A stretch of 64,000 bases of DNA. Origin: Nostoc sp. HK-01. Lineage in GTDB: Bacteria > Cyanobacteriota > Cyanobacteriia > Cyanobacteriales > Nostocaceae. The notes under the pieces were generated by a model. It was not told the DNA's origin. It did not search any database and worked only from the letters and a program-made list of their open reading frames with translations. The stretch lies in NCBI GenBank assembly GCA_003990705.1, contig AP018318.1, forward strand, positions 2,483,501 to 2,547,500. The letters are read 5' to 3'. Shown piece after piece: positions 19,458 through 28,516 of the stretch (positions are counted from its first letter, which is position 1; each line of letters begins with the position of its first letter). A program made the translations under genes and the position numbers.

Positions 19458-19486
19458 ATACCCGTTTTCTTCAAGGAGACGGGTAT
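19458..19486 (+). terminator. Hairpin terminator after the giant kinase gene
   Basis: ATACCCGT and ACGGGTAT enclose TTTCTTCAAGGAG, which extends the stem with G-U pairs, 30 nt past the kinase stop; TATTATATTTT follows. The stem resembles the ACCCGACTTCTT family seen at 47731-47763. Confidence 0.65.
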
Positions 19487-19498
19487 TATATTTTCATA

Positions 19499-19527
19499 TT
19501 TAGTTTATAAATTTTTTATAAACTAAA
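19499..19527. repeat. AT-rich 13-bp perfect hairpin
   Basis: TTTAGTTTATAAA (19499-19511) pairs with TTTATAAACTAAA (19515-19527) around a 3-nt loop, directly after the terminator hairpin. The rest of the 380-nt spacer to the next gene (19808) is AT-rich with no gene; it should contain the promoter of the NTF2-like gene. Confidence 0.6.
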
Positions 19528-19807
19528 AGTAGTTATACCGAAACATTTTCAAATAAAAATAATAGCCTTGAGACTATTTTTATCACTACAAATTAGTTGG
19601 AATCCTCAGTTACATCTAATATATAAACTGTTATTAATATTTATATGCCCAAAAGTTATTAAATAAATCTTGAGGCATAAGTTTTCACTGGTGAAATAAA
19701 AAAAGTTTAGCTAGTTGTAATTTCAATTAGTTAAATAGTTCCCTGTCTCCAGTAATAAATCATAACGAAATTCCAGACATAAACTTTAGATATCAAAAGT
19801 TAATTCC

Positions 19808-20512
19808 ATGAAAAAAAGCAGAGAAATTAAGCAAGTAGCATCAAATCTATTTTCATTACTTGTAAAGCGGTTAAGCTTGATTTTACTGGCTGGTGTGATG
19901 GTTCTGCTAGTGGGAAGTAAGTTTGATGCAGTAAGTGCATCACAACCGAATGCAGAATCTGAAATTGAAAGTTTGGCAGTTTGTTACGCATTAGGAACTG
20001 ATGCTATTGGTCGCGGAAATTTGCAAGAAGGTATAAATACTTACCAAAAATGTTTTACTTCAGATGCTAAAATAACAGCAATTTTTCCCAATGGCGCTCA
20101 GGCAACATTTATTGGTGCAGTTAATTGGGCTAATTTTGTCTCTTCAGTATTTCAAGGTAATGGATATACGGCTACTCAACATTTGTTGGGTAGTTTCGAT
20201 ATAAATGTCAACAATAATACAGCAACCATGTCCTCTTACCTTCATGCAACCCATAAGCTTTCCGATACCAGCATTGACGTTGCAAATGGTACCTATGTAG
20301 ATAAAGTTGTCATTCAAAATGGTAAATGGAAAATTAAGGAACGTGTTCTGACACTGATTGATTTCTTAAATCTTTCTTCTCCTGGTTCTTCTGAAGCGGA
20401 GGTTTCTTCAGCCGCTAGAAGTAGTAATTCTGTTTCTAATACTTCCTCTGATGATTCTGATTCTAATAATTCCAAAAAACCACATAAACCACATGTTGCT
20501 GGTTATATGTAA
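19808..20512 (+). CDS. Secreted NTF2/SnoaL-like domain protein
   Basis: A 234-residue protein with a basic N-terminus, a hydrophobic segment (about 25-38, SLILLAGVMVLLVG) and a likely signal cleavage before ASQPNAES. The middle (about 45-190) has the pattern of an NTF2/SnoaL-like fold: YALGTDAIGRGN, QKCFTSDAKITAIFPNG, GTYVDKVVIQNGKWKIKERV. Such folds serve as small-ligand pockets or enzymes; catalytic residues cannot be assigned. The tail (195-234) is Ser/Asn-rich and ends in KKPHKPHVAGYM, where histidines could bind metal. It follows the giant kinase gene at 380 nt, so co-transcription is unlikely. Confidence 0.65.
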   Translation: MKKSREIKQVASNLFSLLVKRLSLILLAGVMVLLVGSKFDAVSASQPNAESEIESLAVCYALGTDAIGRGNLQEGINTYQKCFTSDAKITAIFPNGAQATFIGAVNWANFVSSVFQGNGYTATQHLLGSFDINVNNNTATMSSYLHATHKLSDTSIDVANGTYVDKVVIQNGKWKIKERVLTLIDFLNLSSPGSSEAEVSSAARSSNSVSNTSSDDSDSNNSKKPHKPHVAGYM

Positions 20513-20550
20513 GAAGGTTACACAGAGTTTAATTTGGGCTTAGTCAAAAG

Positions 20551-20577
20551 TTAGGACAGGTAAAATACCTGTCCTAA
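20551..20577. terminator. 12-bp perfect hairpin
   Basis: TTAGGACAGGTA and TACCTGTCCTAA flank a 3-nt AAA loop, about 40 nt after the NTF2-like gene. It is followed by A rather than T on the plus strand, so termination efficiency is uncertain. It is similar to the hairpin at 12142-12172. Confidence 0.55.
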
Positions 20578-20714
20578 AAAGTATCAACTCAGAGCATTAT
20601 ATATTTACGTAGAATGGCACAAAGAATAAATGACTTCAGACTTCTGCATTTTTACGTAAGTCAAGCAGATATTATGTCAGCTATATTGCAAATTGAACGA
20701 GCTAGTAAACATCT

Positions 20715-22628
20715 ATGGCTTTCGATCAACAGCGTTTTGATAAGCTAATTCAGAGATTAGAAATTTTTGCTAGTCAACAGCCGCCTATTTATAGATTGCA
20801 AGTTGCGTTTTTGGCTGTGTTGGGCTACGCCTATATATTTCTTATTTTAGCAGTAACAGTAGGATTGCTGGTAGGTATTATTTGGTTAATGCTTACTACT
20901 AAATCATCATTTGGCACTTCAGCACTGAAAGCTGTGATTGTTTTGGTAGCGATCGCTATTATACTGGTGCGAGCGCTTTGGGTATCATTTCCCCCACCCA
21001 CAGGGTTAGCATTACGTCGCAAAGATGTACCTAGCCTATTTTGCTTAGTTGATGATATCTCCTCAAAACTCAAGGCTCCACGATTTCATCACATCTTACT
21101 GACAACAGATTTTAACGCCAGCGTCGTCCAAAGACCACGTTTAGGTTTATTTGGCTGGTATCAAAATTATCTGATTGTAGGCTTGCCATTGATGTTAGCA
21201 TTGCCTCCTGAACAATTTCGGGCGGTTTTAGCCCATGAGATGGGGCATATTTCGGGAAATCACAGTCGTTTTGCAGCTTGGATTTATCGTCAACGTCTAA
21301 CTTGGTATCGTATTGAAGAAGGACTAGGAAAAGGTGGCAATGAATCATCATGGTTCATATTTAAACAATTTTTGCAGTGGTACATTCCATTTTTTTATGC
21401 GTATTCTTTTGTGTTAGCACGGTTGAATGAATACGAAGCTGATAAATGTGCTGTTGAAATAGCAGGAATAGAACACTCTGCTAAAACTCTGATGAACGTG
21501 GAAGTAAAAGCTAGATTTTTAGAAAATTATTTTTGGTCTGATATTTATCAGCAAGTACAGACAGATATTGAACCACCAAAAACCAGTTATACAGCGATGC
21601 AAACAGCTTTGGCTCAGGGAGTACCGCTGAAAGAAGCAAGTATTTATTTAACTCAAGCACTTGCTAAAAAAACTAATAATGCAGATACTCATCCTTGCCT
21701 AACAGATAGATTAAAAGCTTTGGGTTGTATCCCTAGCATTCAGGAAGAATTAGCGGTATCTGCACCAGTCAGACTCAGTGCGGCTCATGAATTTCTAGGG
21801 ACTTCCTTAGAAAAATTTAGAGCTGATTTTAGTCAAACTTGGTATGAGAAAGTAGCAACACCTTGGCGACAAAAATATGCAGAAGTTCAGCAATCATTAG
21901 CTTTATTAGAAAAGTTGAATGCTAAAGCTGAGAGACAACAGCTATCTTTGGGAGAAGCGACTACAAGAGCTTTGCTCACATTTGAGTTAGACGGTGAAGA
22001 AGCTGTTATACCGTTATTACGAGAAGTTATTAATTTAGATCATAACCATGCTTCCGCTAATTATTTACTAGGACAAATATTATTAAAACAAGAAGATGCC
22101 AGCGGCATCGAACATATTGAAAGAGCGATCGCTCAAGATATAGACATAGGAATTGACGGTTATCAGATAATTTTTTCGTTTCTGAAAAAACAAAGACAAG
22201 ATGATCGGGCTGAACTATATCAAGAGCGTGCCGAAAAGCATTATGATTTAATATTGCGAGGTCAAAAAGAACGTTCTAGTCTACAGACAAATGATGAGTT
22301 TAAAGCTCATGATATTTCAGATGCAGAGATAAATAAGCTGCGTCAGCAATTATCTCGTTATCCACATATCACAACTGCTTACTTAACGCAAAAAGTTGTG
22401 CAGTATTTCCCAGAAAAACCACTTTATGTTTTGGCTGTAATGCGAAGTTTTAGCTTTTGGGAAAATAATCATGATGCTGATAACGCACAGCTGGTTGATG
22501 CTCTGTTAAAAGAAGTTGAATTACCAGGGGGAGTATTTTGCTTTATTTTGAACAATAATCTCAATTTTGAGAAGAAATTCAAACAAATACCAGATGCAAC
22601 TATTTACCAACAGAAAATAAAAAAATGA
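20715..22628 (+). CDS. M48 family zinc metalloprotease with helical C-terminal region
   Basis: A 637-residue membrane protease. Two to three membrane segments lie in residues 30-100 (LAVLGYAYIFLILAVTVGLL and following). The zinc site is VLAHEMGHISGNH near residue 172, with the third ligand in LNEYEADKCAVE near 240, as in HtpX/Ste24-type M48 peptidases. The C-terminal half (about 370-637) is polar and helical, with TPR-like features (LLREVINLDHNHASANYLLG). M48 members act in membrane protein quality control or pheromone and lipoprotein processing; the target is unknown. It is much longer than HtpX (about 290). It stands alone. Confidence 0.88.
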   Translation: MAFDQQRFDKLIQRLEIFASQQPPIYRLQVAFLAVLGYAYIFLILAVTVGLLVGIIWLMLTTKSSFGTSALKAVIVLVAIAIILVRALWVSFPPPTGLALRRKDVPSLFCLVDDISSKLKAPRFHHILLTTDFNASVVQRPRLGLFGWYQNYLIVGLPLMLALPPEQFRAVLAHEMGHISGNHSRFAAWIYRQRLTWYRIEEGLGKGGNESSWFIFKQFLQWYIPFFYAYSFVLARLNEYEADKCAVEIAGIEHSAKTLMNVEVKARFLENYFWSDIYQQVQTDIEPPKTSYTAMQTALAQGVPLKEASIYLTQALAKKTNNADTHPCLTDRLKALGCIPSIQEELAVSAPVRLSAAHEFLGTSLEKFRADFSQTWYEKVATPWRQKYAEVQQSLALLEKLNAKAERQQLSLGEATTRALLTFELDGEEAVIPLLREVINLDHNHASANYLLGQILLKQEDASGIEHIERAIAQDIDIGIDGYQIIFSFLKKQRQDDRAELYQERAEKHYDLILRGQKERSSLQTNDEFKAHDISDAEINKLRQQLSRYPHITTAYLTQKVVQYFPEKPLYVLAVMRSFSFWENNHDADNAQLVDALLKEVELPGGVFCFILNNNLNFEKKFKQIPDATIYQQKIKK

Positions 22629-22827
22629 TAGCTTTGATTATTCATATCTCTGCGTGCAGTCAATTTCTATCCAGATTCAAATAGATAATAAATCTGTGTG
22701 GTAATATTGTAGGGAAATTCTATTTTATTTGTGAGAATATTTTTAACGAACTGCAACGAGCGCAGAGGGCGCTAAGATAAAGTTTCACAAATTATTTAGA
22801 ACTACTACAGATTTTTTTCTAAGTCTA

Positions 22828-23724
22828 ATGAATTCTGACTCTTCCCCATCGCTAATTATTGACGAACAGATATTTTCTCATCTACCTGTGTTACCACAAG
22901 AAGTAATTGCAGGTTTAGCGGTGTCTGGGGGAGGTCATTATCTGGATACAACTGTAGGTGGTGGTGGTCACAGTCGCTTGATTTTGCAAACTGCGCCGGA
23001 TATACAGTTAACGGCTATTGACCAAGATGAGGATGCTTTAGCCGCAGCTAAAAAAGAATTAGCTGAGTTTGGCGATCGCGTAAAATTTATTCAAAGTAAT
23101 TTTGCTGCTTATCCGTTTCCCGCAGGGACTTTTAACGGTATTCTCGCCGATTTAGGAGTGAGTTCTTATCAGTTAGATACTCCAGAACGGGGTTTTAGCT
23201 TTCGCCATACTGCAAGTTTAGATATGCGGATGGATAAGCAGGGTTTACTAAGTGCGGCTGATGTGATTAATGAGTGGGATGAAAGGGAACTTGCAGATAT
23301 TTTCTTTAAATACGGTGAAGAACGATTATCTCGACGCATTGCTAGACGCATTGTTGAACGTCGTCCCTTTTCCACAACGACACAGTTAGCGGAAGCGATC
23401 GCCTCTGCTGTTCCCCCCAAATACCGTTATGGTAGAATTCACCCAGCGACCCGCGCCTTTCAAGCTTTGCGAATTGTCGTCAATGATGAGTTAAAGTCTT
23501 TAGAAACTTTTTTAGAAAAAGCACCAAACGCCCTAGTTCCTGGTGGGAGAATTGCTGTGATTAGTTTTCATAGTTTAGAAGACCGCTTAGTTAAGCATGG
23601 TTTACGCAATTCTCCCTTACTGCGAGTGCTTACGAAAAAGCCAATCACAGCCCAAGAATCGGAAATTGCTCATAACCCGCGATCGCGTTCTGCCAAACTG
23701 AGAATAGCCGAAAGAGTCAACTGA
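22828..23724 (+). CDS. rsmH: 16S rRNA (cytosine(1402)-N4)-methyltransferase
   Basis: RsmH (MraW) uses S-adenosylmethionine to methylate N4 of C1402 in the ribosomal P site. The 298 residues contain the SAM-binding [10 protein letters not shown] (about 44-53), [15 protein letters not shown] and the terminal [16 protein letters not shown] signature. In many bacteria this gene opens the dcw cell-wall cluster; here it stands apart from any cell-division gene. It is followed at 42 nt by a toxin-antitoxin pair on the same strand. Confidence 0.96.
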   Translation: MNSDSSPSLIIDEQIFSHLPVLPQEVIAGLAVSGGGHYLDTTVGGGGHSRLILQTAPDIQLTAIDQDEDALAAAKKELAEFGDRVKFIQSNFAAYPFPAGTFNGILADLGVSSYQLDTPERGFSFRHTASLDMRMDKQGLLSAADVINEWDERELADIFFKYGEERLSRRIARRIVERRPFSTTTQLAEAIASAVPPKYRYGRIHPATRAFQALRIVVNDELKSLETFLEKAPNALVPGGRIAVISFHSLEDRLVKHGLRNSPLLRVLTKKPITAQESEIAHNPRSRSAKLRIAERVN

Positions 23725-23765
23725 AGATTCAAGCATAATTAAACTAAAAAACCGAGTTAGGAACA

Positions 23766-24017
23766 ATGCACACCCTCTCCCTACAATATCCTGAGGACTT
23801 ACTTATTACCTCTGGTAAATCACCCCAAGCTTTAGAAGCGGAACTCACGTTTTTGCTTGCTGTTAAATTATTTGAGTTACGAAGACTCTCACTCGGTAAA
23901 GCTGCTGCTTTTTGCAATATGAACAAACCCCAGTTTATGTACGAACTAGGACGTTTACAAGTTCCTGTGATTAACCTTGATGATGATCAAATCGCTGATG
24001 AATTGAGTGATGACTAA
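23766..24017 (+). CDS. UPF0175 family antitoxin
   Basis: An 83-residue protein of the UPF0175 family, a DNA-binding-like antitoxin fold. Seen: LSLGKAAAFCNMNKPQFMYEL (a helix-turn-helix-like stretch, about 50-70) and the acidic C-terminus NLDDDQIADELSDD. Its stop codon lies inside the next gene, whose ATG at 24010 overlaps it by 8 nt. The pair has the classical antitoxin-toxin order. It should bind and neutralise the downstream protein and autoregulate the operon. Confidence 0.85.
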   Translation: MHTLSLQYPEDLLITSGKSPQALEAELTFLLAVKLFELRRLSLGKAAAFCNMNKPQFMYELGRLQVPVINLDDDQIADELSDD

Positions 24018-24504
24018 CTCTGCCATTGTTGCTGATAGCAGTCCCCTGATCTCTTTATCAATTATCGAGCAACTCGAACTTTTACCTCAACTGTATCAGC
24101 GAATATTGCTTCCCCCTGCTGTATGGGATGAAGTAACTGTTCAAGGATTAGGCTTACCTGGTTCCCTAGCAGTTAGACAATTAACTTGGATTGAAATTCA
24201 AACCCCTGATACGTTGATATTAGAACCATTATCAATCTTAGTTGATCGAGGAGAAGCTGAAGCCATTGCCTTAGCTCAGTCCATCCCACATAGTACTATA
24301 CTTTTGGATGATGCTCAAGCCCGAAGGGTTGCAGAACGTCTAGGAATTCGCCGAATTGGTACACTGGGAATTTTGCGTAAAGCAAAAAAAGCAGGCTTAA
24401 TTGTTGAGGTTAAAGTATATATTGAGCAGTTACGCACCAATGGAATTTATATCCGGCTTAGCCTCATTGATGTAGTTCTAAAAGATGTTGGAGAACTCGA
24501 ATAA
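24010..24504 (+). CDS. DUF3368 (PIN-like) toxin
   Basis: A 164-residue protein of the DUF3368 family, distant members of the PIN RNase group. Acidic residues are in place for a PIN-like metal site: ADSSPLIS (Asp near 8), DRGEAEAIALA (middle Glu) and LLDDAQARRVAERLG. Two starts are possible, GTG at 24007 and ATG at 24010. Overlap with the antitoxin indicates translational coupling. Probable role: RNA cleavage when the antitoxin is lost. Targets are unknown. No sign of decay. Confidence 0.85.
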   Translation: MTNSAIVADSSPLISLSIIEQLELLPQLYQRILLPPAVWDEVTVQGLGLPGSLAVRQLTWIEIQTPDTLILEPLSILVDRGEAEAIALAQSIPHSTILLDDAQARRVAERLGIRRIGTLGILRKAKKAGLIVEVKVYIEQLRTNGIYIRLSLIDVVLKDVGELE

Positions 24505-24518
24505 TCTTTAGCTAATAA

Positions 24519-25157
24519 TTAAAATTTATCTCTCCTTTCATAACGGCGACGATAGAGTAATTCTAACTGTCCGCCATACTCTTGAATGCGTGCAAGTTGG
24601 CGCTGGTAGAGTCCTCGGAAGGTGTTTGCAAACAACAGTGTAAAAATAGCCACGACTAATCCTGATGCGGTGGATACCAAGGCTTCACTAATCCCAGCAG
24701 TTACCCCGACTGTTGTTGTACCACCCACATCACCAATATTTAGCGAAGCAAAGGACGCAATTAATCCTAAAACTGTACCCAGCAAACCTAATAATGGTGC
24801 AAGACCGATAATCGTATCAAAAATGTTTTGAAAGCGTTTGAGTAAGGGTATTTCGGCTTGTGCTTCACTTTCTAGCGCCAAACGAAATTCTTCTGGTGTT
24901 GGTTCTTCTAATTCTAAAGCGGCGAGAAAAATTCGGGCGATGGGTAAGTCTGTATTTTGCTGTAATTTGTCTAAAGCACCAACCACATTATCTGAGCGAT
25001 ATAGCTTGAGTACTTCTTTGACAACACTATTTTGGCGATTGGTAATTCTGATCCAAAATAGAACACGTTCAATAATCAAAGCCACTGCTAACACAGAGAA
25101 ACCCAGCAGCGGCCACATAACCACGCCACCAGCGACGAATAAATTGCTAATTTGCAT
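24519..25157 (-). CDS. MotA/TolQ/ExbB-type proton channel protein
   Basis: Inner-membrane protein with three membrane segments (about 8-28, 110-135 and 150-180 from the chosen start), part of the ExbB/TolQ superfamily that uses the proton gradient to drive outer-membrane or surface processes. The GLAPLLGLLGTVLGLIASF stretch is the typical second-helix motif. The frame opens at 25166, but that ATG lies in a heptamer repeat; the ATG at 25157 (MQISNLFVAGG) is favoured, giving 212 residues. The stop faces the toxin gene, 14 nt away. No ExbD/TolR or TonB gene is visible next to it. Confidence 0.88.
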   Translation of the reverse strand: MQISNLFVAGGVVMWPLLGFSVLAVALIIERVLFWIRITNRQNSVVKEVLKLYRSDNVVGALDKLQQNTDLPIARIFLAALELEEPTPEEFRLALESEAQAEIPLLKRFQNIFDTIIGLAPLLGLLGTVLGLIASFASLNIGDVGGTTTVGVTAGISEALVSTASGLVVAIFTLLFANTFRGLYQRQLARIQEYGGQLELLYRRRYERRDKF

Positions 25158-25161
25158 TTTA

Positions 25162-25203
25162 GTCAAGAGTCAATTGTCATTGGTCATTTGTCATTAGTTA
25201 TTC
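25162..25203. repeat. GTCATTG-type heptamer array (STRR)
   Basis: Six consecutive heptamers: GTCAAGA, GTCAATT, GTCATTG, GTCATTT, GTCATTA, GTTATTC. They lie between the TolQ-like gene and devA. The same family recurs at 49141-49175 and, in reverse sense, around 4763. Confidence 0.8.
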
Positions 25204-25226
25204 TCCTCTGTACCTCTTGCTTGTAT

Positions 25227-25979
25227 TCAGTGCATTTTGGTTACTACATCTACACCATCACTTTTGAGTATTCCATCTTCCATATAAATGATGCGATCGG
25301 CAATATCTAAAATCCGGTTGTCATGGGTAACTAGCAAAATTGTACAGCCTTGTTCTTTGGCGAGTTTCTGCATTAATTCCACAACATCACGTCCAGATTT
25401 TTTATCGAGGGCGGCTGTGGGTTCGTCTGCTAAGACAATTTTAGGATGGCTGACTAAAGCACGGGCGATCGCAACTCGTTGTTTTTGTCCCCCAGAAAGT
25501 TTCTCTGGGTAATAATTTACACGTTCGCCTAAACCAACTGTTTCGAGCATGGCGATCGCTTTGGCATCCATATTTTCATTAAGATATTCATCATGCAATT
25601 CTAAAGACATCCGCACATTTTCTTTTACCGTCAGAAATGTCATCAAATTATGCGCCTGAAAAATATAGCCAATCTGACGACGTAGTACAGTTAATTTTCT
25701 TTTACTAGCGCCGCAAATTTCTTGTCCTAAAATTTTTAAACTACCTTCTTGGGCAGAACGTAGTCCACCTAATAAGGTCAATAAGGTGGTTTTACCTGAA
25801 CCAGAAGGGCCGGTCATAATTACAATTTCACCAGCATTAATCTCTAAATTAATATCAAATAAAACTTGTTTTTTTAGTCCCCCTTCCCCAAAGTAGTGAT
25901 TCAATTTATGAACGGTAATCACAGGTTCTAAATTAGCAGATAAGTTAGAAGAGTTGACTGGCAGAGATTCTTGTAACAT
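25227..25979 (-). CDS. devA: DevA-type ABC exporter ATP-binding protein
   Basis: ATPase of a DevBCA-type exporter, 250 residues. Walker A is GPSGSGKTTLL, the signature LSGGQKQRVAIARAL and Walker B IVLADEPTAALD, followed by the H-loop VTHDNRI. Close in style to the LolD/MacB group. In heterocyst formers DevBCA exports glycolipids for the envelope, but these genomes carry several paralogues, so the substrate here is uncertain. It is last in the operon tetR-devB-devC-devA, 13 nt after devC. Confidence 0.9.
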   Translation of the reverse strand: MLQESLPVNSSNLSANLEPVITVHKLNHYFGEGGLKKQVLFDINLEINAGEIVIMTGPSGSGKTTLLTLLGGLRSAQEGSLKILGQEICGASKRKLTVLRRQIGYIFQAHNLMTFLTVKENVRMSLELHDEYLNENMDAKAIAMLETVGLGERVNYYPEKLSGGQKQRVAIARALVSHPKIVLADEPTAALDKKSGRDVVELMQKLAKEQGCTILLVTHDNRILDIADRIIYMEDGILKSDGVDVVTKMH

Positions 25980-25992
25980 AAAATTTTAATGG

Positions 25993-27153
25993 TTAGAAAA
26001 TATCCGCAGGATCAGCAGAACTGAGTTTACGCATAGCGATCGCCCCAGACCCTGTACACATGATGACTGTTAAAATAAACACAGTGATTGCCCGTTGTGA
26101 ATTCATAAAGATGGGCAACATAGTGGCAGTGTAGGCGAGTTGATACAAACCTATAGAAAAGAAAAATGCCGGAATAAAACCTAAGAAAGCGAGAAATAAT
26201 GCTTCTTGAAATAAGACTACCAACAGATAGCGATCAGTGTAACCCATTGCTTTCAGCGTTGCATATTCGGGTAAATGGTCAGAAACGTCGGAATAAAGAA
26301 TTTGGTAAACAATAACGATACCAACAATAAAACCCACTCCCACACCTAAACCAAAAATAAAGCCAATACCTGTACCGTTAGACCAGTAGGATTTTTCAAT
26401 TTGCGCGAATTCTTCTGGGGTTAAAACTACAACATCTTTGGGTAATCCAGCAGCTAGTTGCGCTTGTATTTTCAACGGTTCAGCATCTGGTTTGAGAGTA
26501 ATTAACCCAACCTCAATGCGGTCTGGTTTCCGTTCGGGAAAGATTTGTAAAAAAGTAGAGTCACTGGTGATGACATTACCATCAGCCGCAAAAGATGCAC
26601 CATTACTAAAAACGCCTTTGACGCGGATATTTTTATTGTTCAATTCCGTGTCAAACTGACCTGTTTTTTGAAAAATCTCGCCCACAGCGCCATATTCTGG
26701 ACGACCTGCTTGGTCAAACAGAACTTGATTTAATTGTTTGATGGGGTCTAGATTTTGTTGAATTTCGGGAAAATTAAACGCAGATTTTGCTGGGTCGATA
26801 CCCCAAACTAAAATGGCACGTTCTAAACGTGTTTCGGGATTGCGCCATTGTCCAGTGCTGATATAAACCGGATTCACTGACTGTACACCCTCATAACCTA
26901 ATGTTTGGTACAGTCGCTCTCTCGAAAAACTTTTAACAGAAAACAGGGTTTGAAATTGGGGATTAATTAATACCAAATCTGCCTGTAAACTGCGATGTGG
27001 TTTAATAGCCGCATCAAACAATGCCCCTTCAAATCCCATCTGAATAAATATCAGCATATCGGCAAAGGTAATACCTGCGACTGCTATTAATAAACGAGTT
27101 CTTTCTTTTAATAATTGCCGCCATGCTAATGGCGTTTTGAGGAATAGTTTCAT
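25993..27153 (-). CDS. devC: DevC-type ABC exporter permease
   Basis: Permease of the DevBCA exporter, 386 residues, with one N-terminal membrane segment (about 20-45), a large periplasmic domain (to about 265) and three C-terminal membrane segments: FIFGLGVGVGFIVGIVIVYQ, then VVLFQEALFLAFLGFIPAFF, then one near 355-375. This FtsX/MacB-like layout is that of DevC. It lies between devB (53 nt upstream) and devA (13 nt downstream). A CTTCATA-type heptamer array sits in the devB-devC gap. Confidence 0.9.
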   Translation of the reverse strand: MKLFLKTPLAWRQLLKERTRLLIAVAGITFADMLIFIQMGFEGALFDAAIKPHRSLQADLVLINPQFQTLFSVKSFSRERLYQTLGYEGVQSVNPVYISTGQWRNPETRLERAILVWGIDPAKSAFNFPEIQQNLDPIKQLNQVLFDQAGRPEYGAVGEIFQKTGQFDTELNNKNIRVKGVFSNGASFAADGNVITSDSTFLQIFPERKPDRIEVGLITLKPDAEPLKIQAQLAAGLPKDVVVLTPEEFAQIEKSYWSNGTGIGFIFGLGVGVGFIVGIVIVYQILYSDVSDHLPEYATLKAMGYTDRYLLVVLFQEALFLAFLGFIPAFFFSIGLYQLAYTATMLPIFMNSQRAITVFILTVIMCTGSGAIAMRKLSSADPADIF

Positions 27154-27179
27154 ATTTGCTCAATGTCCCAAGAATGATG

Positions 27180-27200
27180 CTTCATACTTCATACTTCAGA
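27180..27200. repeat. CTTCATA heptamer array between devB and devC
   Basis: CTTCATA, CTTCATA, CTTCAGA in tandem, followed by a T-run. A third heptamer family in the window, placed inside an operon spacer. Confidence 0.65.
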
Positions 27201-27206
27201 CTTTTT

Positions 27207-28493
27207 TTAAATTTCAATTGCTGCTTGCACTTGTAAGTTGGTGAAACCTGCAACTTTTTTACTATCTTCATAGTTGAGGCGAATTTTCACTTCTACAACT
27301 CGGCTATCTAAGTTTTCTCCGGGTTGGTTACTAAAGACGTTTTGACGGTTGACTTGTAAACCAACGTAGAAAACTTCACCGCGCAGTTCGCCGTTAAATG
27401 CTTGGCTAGTCACCACTGCTGATTGTCCAAGTTTGACTTTGCCGATATCTGTTTGATAGACTTCTGCAACTGCAATCATCTGTTGGGTTTGAGCTAAGTC
27501 TGCAATGCCGTTATCACTCATTTTTTCGCCAACTCTGGTGTGAATCTTGAGTATTTGTCCGGTCATTGGCGCTCTGATATAAGCTGCTTGTAAGTCAGTT
27601 TGGGCGCGTTTGAGTGCAGCGATCGCATTTTCAACTTCCATTCTGGCGGCTTGCACATCCACGGGGCGGACTTCGGCAATGCTGGTGAGTGTGGCTTTAG
27701 CTTCGCTGACTTGCTTGTTACCAGTGGCGTTAATTCGCGCTAGGGAAACTCTAGCTTCTGCTAGTTGTCTGCTGGCTGTGGAGTTAATACGCGCTAATAC
27801 AGCGTTAGCTTCGTCTAGTTGTTGTTTTGCTGTCTCAACCAGCAGGCGTTTACTGTCAAAGGCTGAGTTAGAAATTGCGCCTTCGGTATATAGTTTTTGA
27901 TAACGTTGATATTCGGCTTGGGCGTTGTTTAATTCTGCTTCTAGCCTTCTAATTGCGGCGGCTTGGGCGATTCTATCACCTTCCCATTGGGCTTCGATGC
28001 GGGCGATCGCTTCTCGTTGTCCAATTGAATCTCCTACAGATTGAGCTTGTAGGCGTTCAATGCTGGCTTGTTGTGCCAGAATTTCTCCAGTTTTTGCACC
28101 AGCTTTGACTTGATCAAGTTTGGCTTGAGCCACGCGTACTTGTTTTTCGGCTTGGAGTACAGCAGTTTCTAAGCGATCGCGTGAATCTAAAATTGCGACT
28201 ATCTGCCCAGCTTGAACAATATCGCCTTCTTGGACACGAATTTCTTGGACGCGATCGCCATCCAAAACCAATGGTGCAGATAAGCTAATTACTTCTGCTT
28301 CTGGTTCTAGTCTGCCTAAAGCTGTGACTTTCGGTAATGATGTTGTGACAGCCGGTTCCTGAGAAGCAGTTCTTCCCATTTGCCCAAACTGGGAAATGCC
28401 ATAAATTACAATTCCACCAGTAATGGCGGTAGCTGCAATTATTAAACCCAGTAATTTTTTATTGGCAGGTTTCAATAGTAAATTTTGTCCCAT
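27207..28493 (-). CDS. devB: DevB-type HlyD family membrane fusion protein
   Basis: Periplasmic adaptor of the exporter, 428 residues. An N-terminal anchor (about 14-33) precedes a biotinyl-lipoyl-like half (VQEGDIVQAGQIVAILDSRD), a long Ala/Gln/Arg/Glu-rich coiled coil (about 115-295) and the second half with YIRAPMTGQILKI and GEKMSDNG. It should bridge DevC to a TolC-like outer membrane channel. Its gene starts 24 nt after the tetR stop, so the two are probably one transcript. Confidence 0.9.
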   Translation of the reverse strand: MGQNLLLKPANKKLLGLIIAATAITGGIVIYGISQFGQMGRTASQEPAVTTSLPKVTALGRLEPEAEVISLSAPLVLDGDRVQEIRVQEGDIVQAGQIVAILDSRDRLETAVLQAEKQVRVAQAKLDQVKAGAKTGEILAQQASIERLQAQSVGDSIGQREAIARIEAQWEGDRIAQAAAIRRLEAELNNAQAEYQRYQKLYTEGAISNSAFDSKRLLVETAKQQLDEANAVLARINSTASRQLAEARVSLARINATGNKQVSEAKATLTSIAEVRPVDVQAARMEVENAIAALKRAQTDLQAAYIRAPMTGQILKIHTRVGEKMSDNGIADLAQTQQMIAVAEVYQTDIGKVKLGQSAVVTSQAFNGELRGEVFYVGLQVNRQNVFSNQPGENLDSRVVEVKIRLNYEDSKKVAGFTNLQVQAAIEI

Positions 28494-28516
28494 ATTCCCC
28501 TCTAAAAATGAAATCT

